Positions 1 to 4,312 of a stretch of DNA of 7,742 bases are shown piece by piece. Under the pieces are notes generated by a model that worked only from the letters and a program-made list of their open reading frames with translations, did not search any database and was not told the DNA's origin. The stretch is from DASPKO01 sp035628055 (GTDB lineage: Bacteria > Planctomycetota > Phycisphaerae > Phycisphaerales > UBA1924), in NCBI GenBank assembly GCA_035628055.1, contig DASPKO010000124.1:1-7742 (forward strand), in the 5' to 3' direction. Position 1 is the first letter of the stretch; each line of letters begins with the position of its first letter. The translations under genes and the position numbers were made by a program.

Positions 1-4
1 TCGC

Positions 5-25
5 CATGTCGGGGGAACCTCCCTC
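5..25 (-). other. Possible start of a divergent gene leaving the left edge
   Basis: On the minus strand an ATG lies at 7-5, preceded by a purine-rich GAGGGAGG (complement of 18-25) about 10 nt upstream, which resembles a ribosome binding site with slightly long spacing. Only two codons and one base lie inside the window, so no product can be named. If real, 8-265 would be a divergent promoter region, which fits the lack of a convincing gene there. A chance match is quite possible in such GC-rich DNA. Confidence 0.25.
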
Positions 26-103
26 GTGCCCGATCCAAGACGCCGGGGCGCGGCGCCGCGGGGGCGGTCCAAGGAAGATCGGACGGTCATGCGGGCGGGT
101 TAA

Positions 104-130
104 GGCCGGGCGGCACGCCCGGTCGTGCCG
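104..130 (+). other. Overlapping, mutually exclusive inverted repeats
   Basis: Two stems compete for the same bases. The first pairs 104-111 (GGCCGGGC) with 117-124 (GCCCGGTC), 8 bp with one G·U pair and a 5-nt loop. The second pairs 111-117 (CGGCACG) with 124-130 (CGTGCCG), 7 perfect base pairs. They lie in the non-coding stretch 1-265 upstream of the first + strand gene. The arrangement could be a leader switch, a terminator of an upstream transcript, or chance in GC-rich DNA. No U-tract follows. Apart from this and smaller GC-rich palindromes near 142-225, I see nothing in 26-248. Confidence 0.3.
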
Positions 131-248
131 CGCGTTCCGCGCCGGTGCCCGATGGCCTGGTGCCACCGGGTTCGGCCCGCATCCCGTGCCCCGGCACAAA
201 CTGCGCGTTGGCGCCGGCGGCGCAGGCTGGGCCGGCGTCGGTCATTCC

Positions 249-258
249 TCCGATAAAT
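249..258 (+). promoter_or_regulatory. AT-rich -10-like element TCCGATAAAT
   Basis: This short AT-rich patch stands out in very GC-rich surroundings and lies 7 nt before the ATG at 266. Its core octamer TCCGATAA occurs again at 519-526, upstream of the lipoprotein gene. It resembles a -10 element, but I see no good -35 partner. Its closeness to the ATG would give an almost leaderless transcript, consistent with the lack of a Shine-Dalgarno sequence there. Confidence 0.25.
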
Positions 259-265
259 CACAGCG

Positions 266-481
266 ATGGACGCTCTTCCCGGCCCCGACACCGAGCGCGT
301 CATCTCCCACATCCAGGAGCTGGCCCCCTCGGCGTCACGCCGGTTCCTCGAGCATTTCGACCCCGGCGAGCTCCGCCGCTACCTCGACCATCTCACCGCC
401 ACCAGCGTGCCCCGCGGGCCGACGGCGCGCTGGGTGCGCCCGGACGCGCCCGCCATCACGGCCCGCGAAGCCCGCGAATGA
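266..481 (+). CDS. Small hypothetical protein (71 aa)
   Basis: I do not recognise this protein. The reading frame looks genuinely coding: about nine in ten codons end in G or C, and the translation is balanced (acidic, basic and hydrophobic residues spaced as in helices, roughly residues 8-44, around ERVISHIQEL and GELRRYLDHL). It has no signal peptide or membrane segment, so it should be cytoplasmic. The last third is rich in Pro, Arg and Ala and is probably disordered. No Shine-Dalgarno sequence precedes the ATG, only an AT-rich patch at 249-258, so translation may be leaderless or the start may differ. It ends 71 nt before the lipoprotein gene start chosen below, and its TGA overlaps an in-frame ATG (478) of that gene's frame. 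It may share a transcript with that gene. Confidence 0.55.
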   Translation: MDALPGPDTERVISHIQELAPSASRRFLEHFDPGELRRYLDHLTATSVPRGPTARWVRPDAPAITAREARE

Positions 482-518
482 GCGCGCCCGCGCGGGGTCA
501 AGCCGGCGCGCGCGGCCG

Positions 519-526
519 TCCGATAA
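519..526 (+). promoter_or_regulatory. Second copy of the TCCGATAA octamer
   Basis: The octamer TCCGATAA recurs here, 26 nt before the ATG at 553, which is a reasonable place for a -10 element. It matches 7 of 8 bases of the GCCGATAA -10 consensus known for flagellar sigma-28 promoters. However, the matching -35 (TAAA at the right spacing) is not visible; TCAA at 498-501 is two bases too far away. Treat it as a candidate promoter element only. Confidence 0.2.
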
Positions 527-552
527 GACCCGCGTCCGACCCGGAGAGCCCC

Positions 553-1803
553 ATGGCGCCACACCGTCTGCTCCTGACCATCGCGGCTCTCCCGGCCGTG
601 GCCGTGCTCCCGGCCTGCGGGGGCGGTCGCGCCCACCAGGCCCGGCCGACATCCCAGCCCGCGAAGGCCCCCGGCACGCAGGTCGCCCTGCCCGCGGTCC
701 GAGGGCCGCTCGCGGGCGACCCGACCTCGGACGCCCCGCCCCTGACCCTCGGCCAGCTCGCCGCCATGGAGCGGGTCACCGGCGCCCCCCACCCCGCCGA
801 TCCGATCTACGGGAGCACGCCCGCCACGCACGCCCCGCGCAGCGAGCCGGCCCCGCCGCCCGCCCACGGGCTCGAGAGCCTGAGCCAGGTCACGTTCGTG
901 ACCGAGGGGGCCGCCATGGACCCCTGCGTCTCGCGCGACGGCCAATGGCTCGTCTTCGCCGGCACGCAGCATCGCCCGACCGCCGACATTTACATCAAGC
1001 CGGTCACCGGCCGGGCCGTTACGCAGCTCACGTCCGACCCGGCCCACGACGTCATGCCGGCGATCAGCCCCGACGGGACGCGCATCGCGTTTGCCAGCAA
1101 TCGCGCCGGCTCCTGGGACATCTTCGTGATGCCCGTGCGCGGCGGTCAGGCCGCCCAGGTCACCAGCGACGAGGCCGACGAGCTCCACCCCTCGTGGTCT
1201 CCCGACGGCACGCGCCTGGTCTTCTGCCGGCTCGGTCAGACCAGCGGCCGGTGGGAGATGTGGGTCACGGGCGCCGGGAGCGACGCCGCGGCCAGCGAGT
1301 TCATCGGGTACGGGCTCCTCCCCCACTGGTGCCCCGCAACGGGGACCGGGAGCGACGGTCGCGATCGCATCCTGTTCCAGCGGGGACGGGAGCGCGGCGA
1401 CCGGGCCTTCTCCGTCTGGACGATCGACTACAAGCCCGGAGATGCCGGGAGCCCCACCGAGCTCTTCGGACAGCGGGGCATCGCGGCGATCAACCCGGCC
1501 TGGTCGGGGGACGGGAAGCAGATTGTCTTCGCGACCGTGCCGGCGTGGCCGGGCCCCGAGGGGGAGACCGCCGCGGTCTCGTCCGAGCTCTGGATCGCCG
1601 ACGCCTCGGGCTCGGGCCGCGTTGGGCTGGTCTCGGGCCCGTGCGCGAGCCTGATGCCGACCTGGGGGGGTGATGGACGGGTCTACTTCGCGTCCGACCG
1701 CGGGGGCAATCAGAATATCTGGTCGCTCGGGACCGAGAAGGCCCTGGCGGCCCTGAGCGGGGCCGGCCCGCAGCAGGCGGCGGTCCCCGAGCCGGCGCAC
1801 TAG
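553..1803 (+). CDS. TolB-like PD40 beta-propeller lipoprotein
   Basis: This 416-aa protein is a predicted exported lipoprotein with a beta-propeller of TolB/PD40 type. The N-terminus is a signal peptide with a short basic start, a hydrophobic core (residues 5-19) and the lipobox LPAC with Cys22. A Pro/Ala-rich linker of about 85 residues follows. At least five PD40 blades are visible, with the pattern P-x-(W/I)-S-x-D-G-x-x-(I/L)-(V/A)-F at about 123-137, 168-194 (SPDGTRIAFASNRAGSWDIF), 212-227, 313-329 and 368-390. The start at 553 is chosen because it gives the signal peptide directly and has GGAGAG at 543-548; the upstream in-frame ATG at 478 would add 25 residues and lacks a ribosome site. 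True TolB (about 430 aa) has an extra N-terminal alpha/beta domain in place of this linker, and no tolQRA or pal genes are here, so it is probably a TolB-like sugar- or protein-binding envelope protein. Its ligand cannot be inferred. Confidence 0.85.
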   Translation: MAPHRLLLTIAALPAVAVLPACGGGRAHQARPTSQPAKAPGTQVALPAVRGPLAGDPTSDAPPLTLGQLAAMERVTGAPHPADPIYGSTPATHAPRSEPAPPPAHGLESLSQVTFVTEGAAMDPCVSRDGQWLVFAGTQHRPTADIYIKPVTGRAVTQLTSDPAHDVMPAISPDGTRIAFASNRAGSWDIFVMPVRGGQAAQVTSDEADELHPSWSPDGTRLVFCRLGQTSGRWEMWVTGAGSDAAASEFIGYGLLPHWCPATGTGSDGRDRILFQRGRERGDRAFSVWTIDYKPGDAGSPTELFGQRGIAAINPAWSGDGKQIVFATVPAWPGPEGETAAVSSELWIADASGSGRVGLVSGPCASLMPTWGGDGRVYFASDRGGNQNIWSLGTEKALAALSGAGPQQAAVPEPAH

Positions 1804-1814
1804 GAAGTCGTTCC

Positions 1815-1836
1815 CGGGCCGCCCGAAGGCGGCTCG
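1815..1836 (+). terminator. Hairpin 1 of a tandem pair after the TolB-like gene
   Basis: Bases 1815-1823 (CGGGCCGCC) pair with 1828-1836 (GGCGGCTCG), a 9-bp stem with one G·U pair, closed by a CGAA tetraloop. It begins 11 nt after the TAG of the lipoprotein gene. No U-tract follows, so if it ends transcription it is a U-less, GC-rich type; it might instead protect the mRNA 3' end. Confidence 0.5.
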
Positions 1837-1848
1837 CGGACATTCAAG

Positions 1849-1887
1849 CGGCGCGTCCGCGTTGGGCGCATCAGCGCGGACGCGCCG
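1849..1887 (+). terminator. Hairpin 2 of a tandem pair: 13-bp perfect stem
   Basis: Bases 1849-1861 (CGGCGCGTCCGCG) are the exact reverse complement of 1875-1887. Four further inner pairs (two of them G·U) extend the stem to 17 bp around a 5-nt GCGCA loop (1866-1870). This is the strongest inverted repeat I found in the window. It lies between two same-strand genes, 45 nt after one stop and 53 nt before the next start, with no U-tract. It may terminate, attenuate or stabilise transcripts, or be an operator dyad for the downstream operon. Confidence 0.55.
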
Positions 1888-1940
1888 GACAAGCAACTCG
1901 AAGCCCGGACGGAACCCGGGCGATCCTCGGGCAGGACGCC

Positions 1941-2759
1941 ATGACAACCGTACAGTCCATGCGCCGCGCGCGCGGCCCGGATTGCCGGCGTGCGCGAGCG
2001 CCCGTCGCGCTGGCCCTGGGAATTCTCGCGACCCTCCAGGCGCCGGGGTGCGCGCGCCGCGGGCCCGAGCTGGTCCGCCCGGACGTCCTGGTCTCGCCGT
2101 ATCCCTCGGAGCGCGTCGTGCTCTGGGCCGTCGCCCCCCTGGCGAACGAGTCGGGAACGAGCGCCGCCGCTGAACTGGCCGTGAGCGACGCCCTGGTCGC
2201 GGCCGTCACCGAGGTCGAAGGTCTCGCCGGCGTGCCCGTCAACCGGGTGCTGGCGGCGATGCAGCGCCTGGGCCTGTCGGCGCTGAGCGGCCCCGGCGAC
2301 GCGCGCCGCCTCGCCGAGGCCCTCGGCGTCGACGCCCTGGTCGTCGGTTCGATCACCGCGTACGACCCCTACGACCCGCCCAAGCTCGGGCTCGTGCTCG
2401 CGGTCTATGCGCGCGAGGGCGGAGTGATCGCCGCACCGGAGCGTTCCGTGGACCCCGGCACGCTCCGCGGCTCGCCCCGCGACACCGCCACCGCCACGAC
2501 GCGCTTCCCGGACCGCCCCGCCTCGCTGGTGAGCCTCCATCACGACGGGGCCAACCACGACATCCGCGCCCGCGTGCGCGCGTACGCCCACGGCCGGCAC
2601 GAGCCCGGCTCGGCTCGCGGCTGGGAACGCTATCTGGCGAGCATGGACCTGTACACACGCTTCGTGGCGCACGACGCCGTGCGCTTGCTCTTGGAGGAGG
2701 AGCGCCGCCGGCTCGGCGGCCCCGGACCCCTGGCGGCGCGCGAGCACCCAAGCCCGTGA
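1941..2759 (+). CDS. CsgG/LpoB-like lipoprotein
   Basis: This 272-aa protein is a predicted envelope lipoprotein with a CsgG/LpoB-like alpha/beta core. A basic N-region (residues 7-20) and a hydrophobic stretch (21-33) lead to Cys37 in APGC, a weak lipobox because Ala replaces the usual Leu at -3. The core starts at VVLWAVAPLANESGTS (about 59-74), followed by a helix (79-92), the strand and helix at VPVNRVLAAMQRLGLSAL, then RRLAEALGVDALVVGSITAYDPYDPPKLGL (about 122-151). This is the family pattern: a strand ending in an N-E-S motif, then G-V-D-A-(L/V)-V-x-G-x-(I/V). Residues 160-228 are a Pro/Asp/Arg-rich, probably flexible insert before a final helix (about 230-258). Relatives either form export pores (CsgG) or activate penicillin-binding proteins (LpoB); which applies is unknown. 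AGGA at 1933-1936 supports the start; ATG 1959 is an alternative. It is the first gene of an operon with the 108-aa gene and xerC. Confidence 0.7.
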   Translation: MTTVQSMRRARGPDCRRARAPVALALGILATLQAPGCARRGPELVRPDVLVSPYPSERVVLWAVAPLANESGTSAAAELAVSDALVAAVTEVEGLAGVPVNRVLAAMQRLGLSALSGPGDARRLAEALGVDALVVGSITAYDPYDPPKLGLVLAVYAREGGVIAAPERSVDPGTLRGSPRDTATATTRFPDRPASLVSLHHDGANHDIRARVRAYAHGRHEPGSARGWERYLASMDLYTRFVAHDAVRLLLEEERRRLGGPGPLAAREHPSP

Positions 2760-2764
2760 GGGCC

Positions 2765-2783
2765 GGGCCGGGCGTCCCGGACC
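2765..2783 (+). other. Small hairpin in the 43-nt gap before the 108-aa gene
   Basis: CCGGG (2768-2772) pairs with CCCGG (2776-2780) across a 3-nt loop, with two more G-C pairs beyond a mismatch (2765-2766 with 2782-2783). It ends 8 nt before the Shine-Dalgarno GGAG (2792-2795) of the next gene. It is weaker than the tandem pair at 1815-1887 and is probably compatible with read-through; a role in tuning translation is conceivable but not shown. Confidence 0.25.
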
Positions 2784-2802
2784 AAGAACGCGGAGACGAC
2801 CA

Positions 2803-3129
2803 GTGACCGGCCCCGAGCACGACCAGGCCCAGCCGACCCAACCCCAGGCCCCCGCCGACGGCCCGCAGGCGGTGACGCTGGCCAAGGGGCGCCATTCCTG
2901 GACGTTCGTCTGCGCCCCCGGAGACCACGAGCGGCTCCTGGCCCGGGTGGCCGACCTGGCCCGTGACGGCACGGTCCCCCTGGATTGGTTCGACGCCGCG
3001 CTCATCCGGCATCAGCTCAGCGGGCGTCTGCGTTCCGGGATCAACCGGGTGGACAAAACGACCGAGAACAGTGGCATGCCCGAGCCCCGGCACGATGCGG
3101 GGGCGGACCAACCGCACGGAGCCGCGTGA
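2803..3129 (+). CDS. Hypothetical protein (108 aa) coupled to xerC
   Basis: I cannot name a family for this protein. It begins with GTG, supported by GGAG at 2792-2795 seven nt upstream. Residues 1-22 are rich in Pro, Gln and Asp and look disordered. A compact core follows at about 23-78: a probable beta hairpin (AVTLAKGRHSWTFVCAP), then helices around GDHERLLARVADLARDG and PLDWFDAALIRHQLSGRL. The tail (79-108) is polar and disordered. There is no signal peptide or membrane segment, so it should be cytoplasmic. Its TGA overlaps the first base of the xerC ATG (TGATG at 3127-3131), so the two are probably translationally coupled. Codon use is like that of its neighbours. Any role with XerC is inferred from position only. 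Confidence 0.7.
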   Translation: MTGPEHDQAQPTQPQAPADGPQAVTLAKGRHSWTFVCAPGDHERLLARVADLARDGTVPLDWFDAALIRHQLSGRLRSGINRVDKTTENSGMPEPRHDAGADQPHGAA

Positions 3130-4184
3130 TGACCACCCTGCCGATCACCGACGCCTTCACGAGCTACTTGATCGACGAGCGGCACTTCAGCCCGTATACG
3201 GCCCGCTGCTACGGGGCCGATCTCCGCCAGTTCATCGAGCACCTGTGCGATGAGACCGGCATCGGCATCGACGAGCCGGCCGAGCAGGCCGCCCTCGCCG
3301 AGCGGGCCCGGGGGGTGGGCGGCGGCGGCGGCGGCGACGGGACGCCGGTCGCGGGCAGCGCCCCGTGCGACGGGGCCGACCCGCGAACCATCACCGCGGC
3401 GGTCTGCTTCGCCGGCCCCGAGACGATCCGCGGCTTCCTGGCCCACCTGGGCACGATGGACTACTCCGCGGCCACCATGGCGCGCAAGATCGCGACGCTG
3501 CGCTCGTTCTACAAGTGGGCGGCCCGGCGCGGGCTGGCGACCTCGAACCCGATGACCGCGATCCGCACGCCCAAGCAGGGCAAGCGCCTCCCCAAGGCGA
3601 TCACCATCGAGCAGATCGAGAAGCTGCTGGCCACCCCCAGCGACCGCGACGTGCTGGGCCTGCGCGACCGGGCGATGCTCGAGACCCTCTACTCCACCGG
3701 GATCCGCGTGAGCGAGCTGGTCGGCATGAACATGGACGACCTGGACGACGCGGGCGAGGCACTGCGCATCCGCGGCAAGGGCAAGAAGGAGCGGCTCGTC
3801 CCCCTGGGCACGCACGCCCTGGCGGCCGTGCGCCGCTACACCGCCATGCTCGGCGGCGACGCCCGCCTGGGCAAGCTGGTCGCCGAGGCCGGGCCCGAGG
3901 CCCCGATGTTCGTCAACAAGCACGGCAAGCGGCTGAGCACCCGCAGCGTCCGCCGCAAGCTCGACAAGTACCTCACCCAGGCCGGGCTGGACCCGGACAT
4001 CAGCCCCCACACGCTCCGGCACAGCTTCGCGACCCACCTCCTGGACAACGGGGCCGACCTGCGGAGCGTGCAGGAACTGCTCGGACACCAGAGCCTGAGC
4101 ACCACGCAGGTGTACACCCACCTGACGACCCAGCGGCTCAAGGACGCGTACAACGCGGCCCATCCGCGGGCCGAAGCCTCATGA
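3129..4184 (+). CDS. xerC: Tyrosine recombinase of the XerC/XerD family
   Basis: This 351-aa enzyme is a site-specific tyrosine recombinase. The Xer family resolves chromosome dimers at dif together with FtsK. The N-terminal core-binding (SAM-like) domain starts at ITDAFTSYLIDERHFSPYT and resumes at ETIRGFLAHLGT (98-109). The catalytic domain carries the full set: Arg193 in GIRVSEL, Lys217 in the GKGKKERLVPLG strand, His294 and Arg297 in HTLRHSFATHLL, His320 in LLGHQS, and the nucleophile Tyr329 in VYTHL. It is about 50 residues longer than E. coli XerC (298 aa). The excess lies at roughly residues 41-95, between two N-terminal helices, and includes six Gly in a row (64-69). The ATG at 3129 is chosen for GGAG at 3118-3121 and for agreement with the family N-terminus. 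Intact catalysis and a core-gene setting argue against a phage integrase. XerC and XerD cannot be firmly told apart here, so the symbol is tentative. Confidence 0.93.
   Translation: MTTLPITDAFTSYLIDERHFSPYTARCYGADLRQFIEHLCDETGIGIDEPAEQAALAERARGVGGGGGGDGTPVAGSAPCDGADPRTITAAVCFAGPETIRGFLAHLGTMDYSAATMARKIATLRSFYKWAARRGLATSNPMTAIRTPKQGKRLPKAITIEQIEKLLATPSDRDVLGLRDRAMLETLYSTGIRVSELVGMNMDDLDDAGEALRIRGKGKKERLVPLGTHALAAVRRYTAMLGGDARLGKLVAEAGPEAPMFVNKHGKRLSTRSVRRKLDKYLTQAGLDPDISPHTLRHSFATHLLDNGADLRSVQELLGHQSLSTTQVYTHLTTQRLKDAYNAAHPRAEAS
3318..3335 (+). repeat. (GGC)6 trinucleotide repeat inside xerC
   Basis: Six in-frame GGC codons encode Gly64-Gly69 of the recombinase, within the family-atypical insert of the N-terminal domain. 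Repeat slippage would change the length by whole codons and keep the frame. Confidence 0.85.
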
Positions 4185-4198
4185 CCGGCTGAGCAGGA

Positions 4199-4241
4199 CG
4201 GCACAGTCGGCAGACCGGAGCCGGCACTCGGCACACGGCTT
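4199..4241 (+). repeat. Cluster of CGGCA repeats in the convergent gap
   Basis: CGGCAC occurs at 4199-4204, 4222-4227 and 4229-4234, with variants CGGCAG at 4208-4213 and CGGCTT at 4236-4241. A reverse-complement copy (GTGCC, 4258-4262) and another GGCAC (4271-4275) lie in the neighbouring hairpin. Clustering in the 115-nt gap between convergent genes suggests a short intergenic repeat or overlapping 3'-end structures. Whether it recurs elsewhere in the genome cannot be seen here. Confidence 0.4.
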
Positions 4242-4256
4242 CGATTGCCAGCCCCC

Positions 4257-4276
4257 GGTGCCGGACGCCTGGCACC
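4257..4276. terminator. Hairpin between convergent xerC and rnr
   Basis: GGTGCCGG (4257-4264) pairs with CTGGCACC (4269-4276): 8 bp with one G·U pair and a 4-nt ACGC loop. It lies 72 nt beyond the xerC stop and 23 nt beyond the rnr stop, so it could serve both strands. Neither strand shows a U-tract after it; the T-run at 4312-4316 is inside the Lys codons of rnr. GTGCCGG can alternatively pair with CCGGCAC at 4221-4227. The position suits a bidirectional terminator, but the function is inferred. Confidence 0.4.
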
Positions 4277-4284
4277 TGACGCCC

Positions 4285-4312
4285 GCTGCTGCTTGCCCGC
4301 TACTGCTTGCCC
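4285..4312. repeat. 14-nt tandem duplication across the rnr stop codon
   Basis: Two adjacent 14-nt units (4285-4298 and 4299-4312) share the sequence GCTNCTGCTTGCCC and differ only at the N (G at 4288, A at 4302). That A forms the rnr stop codon TAG, read on the minus strand at 4302-4300. Because 14 is not a multiple of three, the downstream copy is out of frame. Confidence 0.75.

Noticed and set aside
478..552. Upstream ATG (478) as the start of the TolB-like lipoprotein, overlapping the 71-aa gene by ATGA
   Set aside because: It has no ribosome site and would put 25 Pro/Arg/Gly-rich residues before a normal lipoprotein signal peptide; the ATG at 553 has GGAGAG just upstream.
6..1673. A 555-codon + strand open frame covering the left third
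   Set aside because: Its translation is dominated by Arg, Pro and Gly, and it overlaps the TolB-like gene in another frame.
379..1947. A long open frame on the - strand opposite the TolB-like lipoprotein gene
   Set aside because: Its composition is Arg/Gly/Ala-rich with no recognisable domain, while the + strand frame has a signal peptide, a lipobox and PD40 blades.
3129..4184. The recombinase as a phage or island integrase
   Set aside because: It matches the XerC/XerD pattern, lies among housekeeping genes with uniform codon use, and has no tRNA, attachment-site repeat or phage gene nearby.
3129..4300. A dif-like site near the recombinase gene
   Set aside because: dif sites are about 28 bp with an AT-rich centre and inverted 11-bp arms; nothing like this is visible here.
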